From NCBI RefSeq assembly GCF_030376615.1, contig NZ_JARRAB010000012.1:90452-154451 (forward strand): a stretch of 64,000 nucleotides of DNA, written 5' to 3'. Positions 34,259 to 44,074 of this stretch are shown piece after piece (the first letter of the stretch is position 1; every line of letters begins with the position of its first letter). Below the pieces are notes generated by a model. That model saw only the letters and a program-made list of their open reading frames with translations. It ran no database searches and had not been told where the DNA came from. The position numbers and the translations under genes are program-made. Origin of the DNA: Pseudomonas sp. sp1636. GTDB taxonomy: Bacteria; Pseudomonadota; Gammaproteobacteria; Pseudomonadales; Pseudomonadaceae.

Positions 34259-35635
34259 ATGCTTGGGAATGCAGGGTTGTTGGCGGGCTTGGCGTTACTG
34301 ATTTTCATGGCGTTGCGCGGCGTGAATATATTCATTGCCGCCTTGCTCTGCGCCGTGCTGGTAGCGCTGAGTAATGGCTTGCAAGTCCCGCAGACGCTAC
34401 TCGAGTATTTCCCTTTCGGCCCGTTGGGCGCCTTCACCTTTGCCGGCAAGTTCTTCGTGCTGTTTCTCTGCGGCGCGGTCTTCGGCAAGGTCATGGCCGC
34501 AAGCCAGGCGGCCAGCAGCATTGCGCAGGCGATTACGCGCAGCCTCGGTATTCGCCGAACCCTGTGGGTCACCATGCTGGTCTGTGCGTTGCTGACCTAC
34601 GGTGGGGTGGTGGTGTTCGTGGTGATTTTTACCATGTATCCGCTGGGTATCAGCTTGATGCGCGAAGCTAACCTGCCCAAGCGCCTGTTCTGTGCCGCCA
34701 CCGCGTTGGGCGCCGGCACCTTCACCATGACCGCCATGCCGGGTACGCCCTCGATTCATAATGTGATCGCCGCCAGTGCCCTGGGTACCGACCTGTTTGC
34801 CGGCGCCTGGATCGGGGTGACGGCCAGCCTATTGATGGCTGCGCTGGGCATGCTCTATGTGCAGCGCGAATGGCGCCTGGCTCGCGAACGAGGCGAGGGC
34901 TTTGAGGCCAATGCGCAGGATTTGCGCATGGAGCAATTGGCCAGTGCGCCGGGTTCCGGGCCGCATTGGGGGCTGGCTGCGGTACCTATCCTGGTGGTGT
35001 TAGGCATTATCATGCTGCCGCGCTTGCTGCTGTTGAGTGGCGCGGTCGTTCCGGGGCAGGGCTTGGCGGGTCAGTTGCTGGGGGTCAGCCAGCAGCAGCC
35101 GATTCTCTGGCCGAGCCTGGCTTTGGTGATTGCCACTGGGGTTGCGGTCATGCTGTTCGCGGGCTTGCGCCGCAGTCCGCTCGCGCTGCTCGGGCAGGGG
35201 GCAGACGATGCGATCATGCCGCTGCTGAACACCGCCGCGGTGATTGGCTTCGGTGGCGTGGTCACCCAGACGTCAGGGTTCGCCCAGTTCGCCCAGTGGG
35301 TGTTGACGCTGGACTTGCCGCCACTGTTGTCGATTTTCGCCTCGGTCAGCGTGGTTTCGGGGATCGTGGGCTCCTCCTCTGGCGGCTTGCAGATATTCAT
35401 GCAGACCCTGGCGCCGAAATACCTGGAAATGGGCGTCGAGCCTGAAGTCCTGCACCGTATAGCCGCTATCGCCTCGGGTGGTTTTGATTCGCTGCCACAC
35501 TGTGGGGCAGTGATTGCCATGCTGATGATCATGGGCTTGACCCACAAACAGGCCTACCGGGATATTTTCGTTGTGACGGTATTGATTCCGGTGATCGCAG
35601 TGCTGGGCTGCATCGCTTTGTTGAGTGTTTTTTAA
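34259..35635 (+). CDS. GntP-family permease
   Basis: 458-residue inner-membrane symporter with 11-13 hydrophobic helices and GGAGGG before the ATG. GntP-family hallmarks are the GAGTFTMTAMPGTPSIHN segment and, in the second half, VVSGIVGSSSGGLQIFMQTLAPKYL and SGGFDSLPHCGAVIAML. The family covers gluconate, D-glycerate, citrate and 3-hydroxybutyrate importers, and the substrate cannot be told from sequence. No catabolic gene or regulator adjoins it, so the context does not help either. Confidence 0.87.
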   Translation: MLGNAGLLAGLALLIFMALRGVNIFIAALLCAVLVALSNGLQVPQTLLEYFPFGPLGAFTFAGKFFVLFLCGAVFGKVMAASQAASSIAQAITRSLGIRRTLWVTMLVCALLTYGGVVVFVVIFTMYPLGISLMREANLPKRLFCAATALGAGTFTMTAMPGTPSIHNVIAASALGTDLFAGAWIGVTASLLMAALGMLYVQREWRLARERGEGFEANAQDLRMEQLASAPGSGPHWGLAAVPILVVLGIIMLPRLLLLSGAVVPGQGLAGQLLGVSQQQPILWPSLALVIATGVAVMLFAGLRRSPLALLGQGADDAIMPLLNTAAVIGFGGVVTQTSGFAQFAQWVLTLDLPPLLSIFASVSVVSGIVGSSSGGLQIFMQTLAPKYLEMGVEPEVLHRIAAIASGGFDSLPHCGAVIAMLMIMGLTHKQAYRDIFVVTVLIPVIAVLGCIALLSVF

Positions 35636-35882
35636 GGCGAGAGCCTGACGACAACAAGAGGTGGCGCGAAGCAGGAGAAGCCCTTGTGCGGTCGAGGTGC
35701 CGGCATCTCTGCGGGCATTCTCGCCCTTGCCTGAACATGCAGCCCGCGGGGGCGTGAGCGCTGTTGAAGGATGGCTATCGCGGCTGTCCGGTCGATGCAG
35801 GTGGAATGTCGAGGTCGCGTCGCCTGGAAAATATCGATAAGGTGCGGGTATGGTTTTACAGGTTACTTTCAGAGGAGTTGCG

Positions 35883-36164
35883 ATGAGCGAGGCGTTGTCC
35901 ATTCACCATGACCTTATCGGTCACCAGTTCGAGACCACAGTGGATGGTGATCGTGCGTACCTGGCCTATATGGATCTGGGCAAGCAGACCTTGGACATTT
36001 ACCGCACCTTCGTGCCGAATTCGTTGCGCGGTCGGGGAATTGCCGCGGCGTTGACCGAGCATGCCTTGCAGTACGCCGACCGTATGGATTACACGGTGAT
36101 TCCCTCGTGCTCCTACGTCGAGCGTTATATGGAGCGCCGCCAGCGGCACGGGGTCAAAGGCTGA
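35883..36164 (+). CDS. Small GNAT-fold N-acetyltransferase (YjdJ type)
   Basis: 93 residues from the ATG at 35883 with GAGGAG five bases before. It is a minimal GNAT core: HHDLIGHQFETTVDGDRAYLAYMDL, then IYRTFVPNSLRGRGIAAALTEHALQYA with the acetyl-CoA pyrophosphate loop RGRGIA, and a final VIPSCSYVERYMERR. Matches the short Gcn5-like family of E. coli YjdJ and human NATD1, whose substrates are unknown. A bidirectional terminator separates it from the convergent DAHP synthase gene. Confidence 0.9.
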   Translation: MSEALSIHHDLIGHQFETTVDGDRAYLAYMDLGKQTLDIYRTFVPNSLRGRGIAAALTEHALQYADRMDYTVIPSCSYVERYMERRQRHGVKG

Positions 36165-36173
36165 CGGGGAAGC

Positions 36174-36210
36174 TTATAAAAACGCCGGGCATCGCCCGGC
36201 GTTTTTATAA
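36174..36210. terminator. Bidirectional intrinsic terminator
   Basis: A near-perfect palindrome: ttataaaaa, a 7-base-pair GC stem (gccgggc/gcccggc) with a 3-base loop, then tttttataa. Terminates the acetyltransferase gene on the plus strand and the DAHP synthase gene on the minus strand. Confidence 0.9.
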
Positions 36211-36219
36211 CTGCACAAC

Positions 36220-37296
36220 TCAGCCGCGGTGACGCTTGGGCAGTACGTCCTTGAGCTTGGCATGCATGCTGCGCAGGGTTTTTTCGGTGCTGTCCCAGTC
36301 GATGCAGGCATCGGTGATGGAGACGCCGTACTTGAGTTGGTCGAGGTCTTTCGGTATCGACTGGCTGCCCCAGCCCAGGTGGCTCTCGACCATCAGGCCA
36401 ACGATCGATTGGTTGCCTTCGAGAATCTGGTTGGCAACGTTGTCCATCACCAGGGGTTGCAGTGCCGGATCCTTGTTCGAGTTGGCATGGCTGCAGTCGA
36501 CCATGATGTTCGGGCGGATACCGGCTTTGGTCAGTTCCTGCTCGCAAACAGCCACGCTGACCGAGTCGTAGTTCGGCTTGCCGTTGCCGCCGCGCAACAC
36601 CACGTGACCGTAGGCATTACCTTTGGTGGTGACAATGGACACGCCGCCCTCCTGGTTGATGCCGAGGAAACGGTGCGGGCTGGAAACCGATTGCAGCGCG
36701 TTGATCGCTACGGTCAGGCCGCCGTCGGTGCCGTTCTTGAAGCCAACCGCCGAGGACAAGCCGGAGGCCATTTCGCGGTGGGTCTGCGATTCCGTGGTGC
36801 GCGCGCCGATGGCCGACCAGCTGATCAGATCCTGCAGGTATTGCGGGGAGATCGGGTCGAGAGCCTCGGTGGCGGTTGGCAGGCCCATTTCCGCCAGGTC
36901 GCGCAGCAACTGACGGCCGATGTGCAAGCCGTCTTGGATCTTGAACGAGTCGTCCAGGTAGGGGTCGTTGATCAAGCCTTTCCAGCCCACCGTGGTGCGC
37001 GGCTTTTCGAAGTACACGCGCATCACCAGATACAGGCTGTCCGACACTTCTGCGGCAAGCACCTTGAGGCGCTCGGCGTAGTCGTGGGCAGCTTTGATGT
37101 CGTGGATCGAGCAGGGGCCGACCACCACGAACAAACGATGGTCTTGGCCATCAAGGATGTCGCGAATCACCTGGCGGCCGGTGGCGACGGTGTGCAGCGC
37201 GGCATCGGTCAGCGGAATTTCGCGCTTTAGCTGATCGGGCGTGATCAGGGTTTCGTTGGAGGCAACGTTGAGGTCATCGATCGGTAAGTCAGCCAT
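36220..37296 (-). CDS. aroF: 3-deoxy-7-phosphoheptulonate (DAHP) synthase, class I
   Basis: First enzyme of the shikimate pathway, condensing phosphoenolpyruvate and erythrose 4-phosphate. 358 residues from the ATG at 37296 (MADLPIDDLNVAS), the start used for Pseudomonas homologues; an ATG four codons upstream (37308) is possible. Class I motifs: VVVGPCSIHD, MRVYFEKPRTTVGWKG, LPTATEALDPISPQ, WSAIGARTTESQTHREMASGLS, SAVGFKNGTDG, VDCSHANSNKDP and the closing CIDWDSTEKTLR. Length and motifs fit the Tyr/Phe-regulated AroF/AroG group; which amino acid inhibits it is not clear from sequence. Confidence 0.95.
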   Translation of the reverse strand: MADLPIDDLNVASNETLITPDQLKREIPLTDAALHTVATGRQVIRDILDGQDHRLFVVVGPCSIHDIKAAHDYAERLKVLAAEVSDSLYLVMRVYFEKPRTTVGWKGLINDPYLDDSFKIQDGLHIGRQLLRDLAEMGLPTATEALDPISPQYLQDLISWSAIGARTTESQTHREMASGLSSAVGFKNGTDGGLTVAINALQSVSSPHRFLGINQEGGVSIVTTKGNAYGHVVLRGGNGKPNYDSVSVAVCEQELTKAGIRPNIMVDCSHANSNKDPALQPLVMDNVANQILEGNQSIVGLMVESHLGWGSQSIPKDLDQLKYGVSITDACIDWDSTEKTLRSMHAKLKDVLPKRHRG

Positions 37297-37463
37297 CGTG
37301 CTTTTCATCAGGTCAGGGTCGTCAGGTCACGGGTGCCGGCCGCCAGCGATCCCCGTGTGGCGGAAGCACAGCATTTATGAGCACAGCGGGGATGCAGAAC
37401 CTTAGCGCGTTACAGGTTGGCTAGACAATGGGTCTAAGGTCGTTAAACGGAACGAAACAGTGA

Positions 37464-37880
37464 TTACAGGCTGGCATGGGAGAACTCGGCGGCGTGGCGT
37501 GCGATCCATTCCCCGGCGATGCTCTCGATCGCCAGGTATTCGCCCAGCTCCTGTTCGCGTTGCTGGCGGTAGTGTTCGATCTGGCAGATCTGTTCGACCA
37601 TGCGTGCTCGAAATAGCGTCTCTTCGTCGATAAAGGCTACGCCGACCAGGTAATCGTCGGCCTGTTTGCGGCACCAGGCCACCACCCCGGGGTAGCGTGC
37701 CTGCTCGCCAAACAGCGGGATGCGCAGTTCTATCGCGGTGCCCCGACGAAAGCCGCATCTGGAATTGCACGCCACTCCGCCGAGACTGATATTGTTCAGC
37801 CGTTGTTTAGGGATGAAAGTTTGCTTGCGCAGTACCAGTTCCACGGGCATGTCGCTGGGGTGACGCAGAAAACGACGCAT
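37464..37880 (-). CDS. Stand-alone PilZ-domain protein
   Basis: 138 residues. The c-di-GMP motifs are RRFLRHPSD (RxxxR) at residues 2-10 and NNISLGGVACNSR (N/DxSxxG) at about 29-41, followed by RGTAIELRIPLF and a short helical tail (about 90-138). Both binding motifs are intact, so c-di-GMP binding is expected. No GGDEF or EAL gene lies in the window. Its target is unknown; the helical tail may be the interaction surface. GGGAG lies about ten bases before the ATG. Confidence 0.88.
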   Translation of the reverse strand: MRRFLRHPSDMPVELVLRKQTFIPKQRLNNISLGGVACNSRCGFRRGTAIELRIPLFGEQARYPGVVAWCRKQADDYLVGVAFIDEETLFRARMVEQICQIEHYRQQREQELGEYLAIESIAGEWIARHAAEFSHASL

Positions 37881-38227
37881 GATAACCGACTCCCCATGCC
37901 ATTAATTTGACATCGCTTTGCATAGTATAGTGGTTGAATTGCAACTGACTGACTTTGATACGAATCGCCGCTTGCTGGTTCTGCTCGGAGCTTCTCTGGT
38001 GATTTTCGCTTACACAGGCTGTAGCAGTCGCCGTTGCGCGCGCCTGGTCTGGATCGGCGCAGCCGAAAATGCTGGCCTGGCTGTACGCTATGCGGTATTT
38101 CACCTGTCGGCGTTGTTTGTCGTGGCTGATGGCCGATTTTATGGCGCACGCACAGTCGTTTGCGCCTACCTGATTTGATCGACGCCTTGGGTGCGGCACT
38201 GACCCGCCCGGCTGAGGAGTTACCTTG
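37881..38227. other. 347-base divergent intergenic region
   Basis: Between the PilZ gene (minus) and the ketopantoate-reductase-like gene (plus). AT-rich near 37900-37935 with TATA-like boxes (tatagt) suggesting promoters. A plus-strand frame at 37918-38178 has no ribosome site or homology that I recognise and is not called. Confidence 0.5.
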
Positions 38228-39205
38228 ATGTCTTTATCCCCGCGTCCACGTATCGGCATTATTGGTACCGGCGCCATTGGCGGTTTCTACGGATTGATGC
38301 TGGCCCGCGCCGGTTTCGACGTGCATTTCCTGTTGCGCGGCGAGTTCACCGCGGTGGCCGAGCGTGGACTGCTACTTAATAGCGCGGAATATGGCGCCTT
38401 GAGCTTGCAGCCGGTTCAGGCCTACCGTTCGGTGGTCGAGATGCCGCGTTGCGACTGGTTGCTGGTCGGCGCGAAAGCCACCAGCAATGAGGCCTTGGCC
38501 CCGATTATTAGCCAGGCTGCGGCCGAAGGTGCCAAGGTCGTGTTGTTGCAAAATGGTCTGGCAGTCGAAGACGAGCTGCGGCCATTGTTGCCGGATTCGC
38601 TGCATCTGCTTGGTGGGTTGTGTTTTATCTGCGCATACCGTTCGGATCCTGGGGTGATCGTGCATCAGGCGTTGGGTCGGGTGAACCTCGGCTATCACTC
38701 GGGGCCCGCGAGCGACGCCAGCGCGCGTCAGCAGATCGTCGCGGCAGGTGTCGCGCTGTTTACCGCGGCGGGGCTGGACTCCAGCGCACTGCCCGATCTG
38801 CAACAGGCTCGTTGGCAGAAGCTGGTGTGGAACGTGCCCTATAACGGCTTGTCGGCATTGCTCAATGCCGACACCCGTGCCTTGATGGCCTGCGCCGACA
38901 GTCGCGCGTTGATCGCGGCGATCATGCAGGAGGTGGTCGATGCCGCGCTAGCCTGTGGCCATGAGATGGTGCAGGGCTACCCCGCTAAATTGTTGGCCGC
39001 GACCGATCGGATGCCCGACTACCTGCCGAGCATGTACCACGATTTCGTCCAGCAGCGGCCACTGGAACTGCAGGCGATCTATGCGGCGCCGCTGGCCGCC
39101 GCCGAACAGGCGGGCTGCGAGTTGCCGCGTACGCGGGCGTTGTACCAGTCACTGCGGTTTCTCGAACAGCGCTACCAGCAACGGCCAAGTCCGACAGGCT
39201 GCTAG
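38228..39205 (+). CDS. Ketopantoate reductase (PanE/ApbA) family protein
   Basis: 325-residue NADPH-dependent reductase from the ATG at 38228 (GAGGAG nine bases before). Rossmann motif IGIIGTGAIGGFYGLMLARAG at the N-terminus, LLVGAKATSN and VVLLQNGLAVEDEL in the first domain, and the helical C-terminal domain with WQKLVWNVPYNGLSALL and a catalytic Lys in QKLVWN. The family reduces 2-dehydropantoate for pantothenate synthesis; this paralogue carries the usual residues but pseudomonads have several, so substrate is uncertain. Followed by the 5'-nucleotidase gene after 83 bases. Confidence 0.87.
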   Translation: MSLSPRPRIGIIGTGAIGGFYGLMLARAGFDVHFLLRGEFTAVAERGLLLNSAEYGALSLQPVQAYRSVVEMPRCDWLLVGAKATSNEALAPIISQAAAEGAKVVLLQNGLAVEDELRPLLPDSLHLLGGLCFICAYRSDPGVIVHQALGRVNLGYHSGPASDASARQQIVAAGVALFTAAGLDSSALPDLQQARWQKLVWNVPYNGLSALLNADTRALMACADSRALIAAIMQEVVDAALACGHEMVQGYPAKLLAATDRMPDYLPSMYHDFVQQRPLELQAIYAAPLAAAEQAGCELPRTRALYQSLRFLEQRYQQRPSPTGC

Positions 39206-39288
39206 CCCCACGAGCCGCGTCGTTTCAGCCAAGGGCTTGGAAATTGTCTCGTAACGGCGCCTGATTTTTCACGAACACCGAGGTGAGC

Positions 39289-40194
39289 ATGAGCAAGGCA
39301 ATGGGCGACAAGCTGGTGCTGGCGATTTCTTCGCGGGCGCTGTTCGACCTGAGCGAGAGTCATCGCGTGTATGAGGGCGAGGGGGTCGAGGCTTATCGTC
39401 GCTATCAGATCGAGCATGAGGACGAGATCCTTATGCCTGGCGACGCCTTCCCCTTGGTCGAGAAGCTGCTCGGGCTGAACAGCGCATTGGGGCAGGCGCG
39501 GGTGGAGGTGATTCTGGTCTCGCGCAATAGCGCCGACACCGGCCTGCGCGCGTTCAACTCAATCCAGCACTACGGCCTGGGCATCTCGCGTGCGGCCTTC
39601 GTTGGCGGTCGCAGCCCCGACCCCTATCTGGCGGCGTTCGGTTGCCATCTGTTTCTCTCGACTCACGCCGAGGATGTGCGCGGCGCGCTGCGCTCGGGGT
39701 TTGGCGCGGCCACCATCCTCTCCGGCGGGGCACGACGGGCCGCGAGCAATGAGCTGCGCATCGCTTTCGACGGCGATGCCGTGTTGTTTTCCGACGAGTC
39801 CGAGCGGGTCTATCAGCAGGCTGGCCTGGAAGCCTTTCAGAGTCACGAGCGGCAATCGGCCCGCGAGTTGCTGGGTGGCGGTCCCTTCAAATCATTCCTG
39901 GCGGCGCTGCATCGTTTGCAGCAGGAATTCCCCGAGGAGGCCTGCCCGATTCGTACGGCTCTGGTCACTGCTCGTTCGGCACCGGCCCACGAACGGGTGA
40001 TCCGCACCCTGCGCGAGTGGAATATTCGTCTGGATGAGTCGTTTTTTCTGGGCGGGCTGGAGAAGGCTGCCATTCTCGAGACCTTCGCTGCCGACGTATT
40101 CTTCGACGACCAGGCCGGGCACTGCGAGAAAGCTCGCGAGGTCGTCGCCACCGGGCATGTACCGCATGGCGTGAGTAACGAGCCGCCGCTCTAG
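39289..40194 (+). CDS. 5'-nucleotidase
   Basis: 301 residues of the cytosolic 5'-nucleotidase family (the NT5C1-like bacterial group). Motifs: LVLAISSRALFDLSES at the start, VILVSRNSADTGLRAFNSI, RIAFDGDAVLFSDESE with the DxD-type nucleophile pair, TARSAPAHERVIRTLREW and VFFDDQAGHCEKA. It hydrolyses nucleoside 5'-monophosphates. The ATG at 39289 with GAGG five bases before is preferred to the GTG at 39283. Confidence 0.9.
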   Translation: MSKAMGDKLVLAISSRALFDLSESHRVYEGEGVEAYRRYQIEHEDEILMPGDAFPLVEKLLGLNSALGQARVEVILVSRNSADTGLRAFNSIQHYGLGISRAAFVGGRSPDPYLAAFGCHLFLSTHAEDVRGALRSGFGAATILSGGARRAASNELRIAFDGDAVLFSDESERVYQQAGLEAFQSHERQSARELLGGGPFKSFLAALHRLQQEFPEEACPIRTALVTARSAPAHERVIRTLREWNIRLDESFFLGGLEKAAILETFAADVFFDDQAGHCEKAREVVATGHVPHGVSNEPPL

Positions 40195-40344
40195 TTTCCG
40201 GGTTGCCCTCTGGGCAAACCCGGGTGCGGATGCCGCGCCCTGTGCATATAACCGTTGATCCTGCATGGCTGCAGTTTTGTTGACTTGCAGAGGGCACTGC
40301 TAAGCTCAAGCTAGGCCTGCCTGGTAGGCAGTCGTGGAGGCTGC

Positions 40345-40845
40345 ATGATTCGCTCGATTCTCTATGCTACCGATCTTGGTCTTTATGCCCCCTATGTCCT
40401 GCAGCATGCCTTGGCGCTGACTCGCGCGTTCAATGCGAGCTTGTATGTCGTGCATGCCGTGGAGCCGATGGGGTTGTTTGCCGAGTCGGTGCTGCAAACC
40501 TACCTGGATGAGGAGCGGCTCAAGGAGCTGCGTTGTAAAGGCCTGAGCACGGTGATGGCGAGTATCGAACAGCGGGTATTGGAGGGCTTTCGCGATGAGC
40601 TCGGCGAGTCGCAGCATGAGCTCGAGGTGATCCGTTCGGTGCAGGTGGTGCAGGGCGATCCGCCCTTGGTGATTCTCGAGGAGGCGCAGAAGCGTGGGGT
40701 GGATCTGCTCGTCGTCGGCAGTCACAGCCACGGCCCGGGCCCGGATATTCCATTGGGACGCACGGCCGCGCGCCTTGTGCAGTTGTCCGAGGTTCCCGTG
40801 TATCTGGTGCCGATGCTGCAGCACCGAGCCCGGGGTGAGACCTGA
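40345..40845 (+). CDS. Universal stress protein family protein
   Basis: 166-residue single UspA domain: MIRSILYATDLGLYAPYVLQHA opening, and the ATP-binding-type motif VVGSHSHGPGPDIPLGRTAARLVQLSEVPVYLV near the end (G-x2-G-x9-G-S/T like). A 30-residue insertion rich in Glu (about 50-95) is longer than in UspA. GGAGG precedes the ATG. Stands directly upstream of cysB, as in P. aeruginosa. Role in the stress response is inferred only from the family. Confidence 0.9.
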   Translation: MIRSILYATDLGLYAPYVLQHALALTRAFNASLYVVHAVEPMGLFAESVLQTYLDEERLKELRCKGLSTVMASIEQRVLEGFRDELGESQHELEVIRSVQVVQGDPPLVILEEAQKRGVDLLVVGSHSHGPGPDIPLGRTAARLVQLSEVPVYLVPMLQHRARGET

Positions 40846-40965
40846 GGCCGTTTTCCGCTTCGACGAATAATCGGCAAAATTAAATAAAATCGTCTAGTTT
40901 TAATAGTTAAATCATATATATGGTTATATGTCGCCGGCCATGGGATGGCTGCTTATCTGTTTTGA

Positions 40966-41949
<984 letters not shown>

Positions 41950-41960
41950 GCGGCTTGCGA

Positions 41961-41997
41961 GCAAGAAAAACCCGACTAAGTGTCGGGTTTTTCTTGC
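41961..41997. terminator. Bidirectional terminator between cysB and cysH
   Basis: A 16-base-pair perfect stem, gcaagaaaaacccgac with its complement, around a 5-base loop. The A/T tracts within the stem give U-runs on both strands. Confidence 0.9.
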
Positions 41998-42008
41998 TGC
42001 TCAGCGCA

Positions 42009-42743
42009 TCAGTTCTTCGCGATCAGGTTGCCGGCGTGCAGGCCGCACTCCTTCTGCGTGGCCTCCTCCCACCACCAGCGACCTTCGCGTTCGTGTTGGT
42101 TGGGTAGCACGGGACGAGTGCACGGCTCGCAGCCGATGCTGATGAAGCCGCGCTCATGCAGGCCGTTGTAGGGGATTTCCAGCATGCGGATATAAGCCCA
42201 GACGTCTTCGCTGCTCATCTGCGCCAGCGGGTTGAATTTGTACAGCGGTTTGTCGGCAGAGGAGAACGCGGTGTCGATCTCCACTACGGCGACCTGGCTG
42301 CGGGTGCCGGGGCTCTGATCGCGGCGCTGACCGGTAGCCCAGGCCTTGACCGTGGCCAGCTTGCGCCGCAGCGGGGCAGTTTTGCGAATGCCGCAGCATT
42401 CGCTGTGGCCGTCCTTGTAGAAACTGAACAAGCCTTTTTCCTTGACCAGCGCCTCTAGTGCAGTCGCGTCGGGGGAGAGTACGTCGATGGCGATGCCGTA
42501 GTGCTCGCGCACCTGCTCGATGAAGCGGTAGGTCTCCGGGTGTAGGCGGCCCGTGTCGAGGCTGAAGACCTTGACGTTGTTGTTGAGCTTCCAGGCCATG
42601 TCCACCAGCACCACGTCCTCGGCGCCGCTGAAGGAAAGCCACAGTTCATCGCCAAAGTGCTCGAAGGCGAGCTTGAGGATGTCCTGGGGCGACTTGTTGG
42701 CGTAGCTTGTGGCCAGTTCGGCTACATCGAATGGGGCGCTCAT
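42009..42743 (-). CDS. cysH: Assimilatory adenylyl-sulfate (APS) reductase CysH
   Basis: 244 residues from the ATG at 42743 ([11 protein letters not shown]). PAPS/APS reductase fold with [29 protein letters not shown] and [21 protein letters not shown], plus the C-terminal CEPCTRPV and KECGLHAG. The Cys-Cys and Cys-x2-Cys pairs bind a 4Fe-4S cluster and mark the APS-using type found in Pseudomonas; the final ECGLH Cys is catalytic. It converts APS to sulfite with thioredoxin. The frame is open upstream but the conserved start is here. Confidence 0.95.
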   Translation of the reverse strand: MSAPFDVAELATSYANKSPQDILKLAFEHFGDELWLSFSGAEDVVLVDMAWKLNNNVKVFSLDTGRLHPETYRFIEQVREHYGIAIDVLSPDATALEALVKEKGLFSFYKDGHSECCGIRKTAPLRRKLATVKAWATGQRRDQSPGTRSQVAVVEIDTAFSSADKPLYKFNPLAQMSSEDVWAYIRMLEIPYNGLHERGFISIGCEPCTRPVLPNQHEREGRWWWEEATQKECGLHAGNLIAKN

Positions 42744-42851
42744 CGGGCTGGATTCCTGGTTGGGGTGGCGCTGAGAGGGTGCCGCCAAGCTACTGCGCTT
42801 GGCTGAGCTACGCCCTCGTTGCGCTCTGTGCCTGGATGGTAGCAAAAAGGC

Positions 42852-42869
42852 GTTATTCCGTTAAATAAC
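42852..42869. promoter_or_regulatory. Short inverted repeat between cysH and thrH
   Basis: GTTATT and AATAAC arms six bases apart, about 110 bases upstream of the cysH start in an AT-rich patch of the divergent region. CysB sites are AT-rich and degenerate, so this could be one, but the match is not diagnostic. Confidence 0.25.
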
Positions 42870-42975
42870 CAAGTGCTAGGTTGATCGCGTGGTTTGGGTA
42901 TAAGGCTTGCGTTGCGCAGCCTCCGGCGAGCGGCTAGAGTGCCGCCTTCTTTCAAGCCCAGTCTAGGAGTGTCCC

Positions 42976-43593
42976 GTGGAAATCGCTTGTCTCGACCTGG
43001 AAGGTGTTCTGGTCCCGGAGATCTGGATCGCCTTCGCGGAAAAAACCGGCATCGAATCGCTGAAAGCGACCACCCGGGATATTCCGGATTACGACGTGCT
43101 GATGCAGCAGCGCCTGCGCATTCTCGATGAGCATGGGCTGAAACTGAACGATATCCAGCAAGTCATCGCCACTCTCAAGCCGCTGGACGGCGCGGTGGAG
43201 TTCGTCGATTGGCTGCGTGAGCGTTTTCAGGTAGTGATTCTCTCCGACACCTTCTACGAGTTCTCCCAGCCGCTGATGCGTCAACTGGGCTTTCCGACCC
43301 TGCTGTGCCACAAGCTGATCACCGACGAGAATGACCGCGTGGTGAGCTACCAGTTGCGCCAGAAAGACCCCAAGCGGCAATCGGTGGTCGCCCTCAAGAG
43401 CCTCTATTACCGGGTGATTGCTGCCGGCGACTCGTACAACGACACCACCATGCTCAGCGAGGCCCACGCGGGCATCCTGTTCCATGCGCCGGAGAACGTG
43501 ATTCGCGAGTTCCCGCAGTTCCCGGCGGTGCACAGCTTTGATGATCTCAAGCGCGAATTCATCAAAGCGTCCAATCGCGAGTTGAGCCTGTAG
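42976..43593 (+). CDS. thrH: Phosphoserine/phosphohomoserine phosphatase ThrH
   Basis: 205-residue HAD-superfamily enzyme with phosphoserine phosphatase and phosphoserine:homoserine phosphotransferase activity in P. aeruginosa. HAD motif I is CLDLEGVLVPE, where the second acidic residue is Glu instead of Asp, as in ThrH; motif II VILSDTFYEFS; motif III Lys in DPKRQSV; motif IV AAGDSYNDTTML. Starts with GTG at 42976, AGGAG seven bases before. The cysB-cysH-thrH neighbourhood matches P. aeruginosa. Confidence 0.95.
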   Translation: MEIACLDLEGVLVPEIWIAFAEKTGIESLKATTRDIPDYDVLMQQRLRILDEHGLKLNDIQQVIATLKPLDGAVEFVDWLRERFQVVILSDTFYEFSQPLMRQLGFPTLLCHKLITDENDRVVSYQLRQKDPKRQSVVALKSLYYRVIAAGDSYNDTTMLSEAHAGILFHAPENVIREFPQFPAVHSFDDLKREFIKASNRELSL

Positions 43594-43625
43594 TCGCCGA
43601 GCAAATACAGAACCCGCAATAGCGC

Positions 43626-43662
43626 AACGCCGTTCACTTAAGCCGAGTGAACGGCGTTTTTC
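43626..43662 (+). terminator. Intrinsic terminator of thrH
   Basis: 13-base-pair stem (aacgccgttcact and its complement) with a 7-base loop followed by TTTT, 33 bases past the thrH stop. Confidence 0.88.
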
Positions 43663-43956
43663 GTGGGGCGGATAAAATCCGGGCCACGCGCCGGGTTCAT
43701 GCGCCAGGTTCGAGGACGGGGGGCGCCTGGTGCATGATTCGGTGCTGGCAGATCCGGCTTCGTATCGGCCGGTTCATCTGCATACGAGCCTGAGCCCGTG
43801 AGGCTGTAAGGTGCCGTTCGGCGAAGGCAGCGGGGTCGGGCTGTCCTACCAATACCAGCAGGATCTCCTCCCAAAGTACCATTCTGTCGCGTGCTTTCTG
43901 GGTGCATAACTAGCGCTACCGGAATTTGCCGGTTTTGCGAAGAAGAGGACCGCGCC
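43663..43956. other. Non-coding leader and promoter region of the pqq operon
   Basis: 294 bases between the thrH terminator and pqqA. Must hold the pqq promoter; I see no confident sigma-70 or sigma-54 elements and no frame worth calling. Antisense frames here lack ribosome sites. Confidence 0.4.
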
Positions 43957-44028
43957 ATGTGGACTAAGCCCGCCTTCACCGATATGCGTATTGGTTTCGA
44001 AGTCACCATGTACTTCGCCAATCGCTGA
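43957..44028 (+). CDS. pqqA: PQQ precursor peptide PqqA
   Basis: 23-residue ribosomal precursor of pyrroloquinoline quinone, far too short for routine gene calling. It reads [20 protein letters not shown], then ANR. The substrate pair Glu15 and Tyr19 (E-V-T-M-Y) that PqqE crosslinks is present. AGAGGA lies about ten bases upstream. A hairpin follows the stop, as in other pqq operons, where pqqA is made in excess over the enzymes. Confidence 0.96.
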   Translation: MWTKPAFTDMRIGFEVTMYFANR

Positions 44029-44035
44029 TTGGCCT

Positions 44036-44056
44036 TGCCCCGGCACTGCCGGGGCA
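44036..44056 (+). terminator. Hairpin between pqqA and pqqB
   Basis: A 9-base-pair GC stem (tgccccggc/gccggggca) with a 3-base loop just after the pqqA stop and no U-run. Most likely a partial terminator or mRNA-stabilising hairpin that raises pqqA transcript over the downstream genes. Confidence 0.7.
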
Positions 44057-44074
44057 TCTCACCCGGTATTCGCC

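Noticed and set aside
37918..38178. 86-codon plus-strand frame between the PilZ and reductase genes
   Set aside because: Begins within TATA-like promoter DNA, has no ribosome site and an erratic composition.
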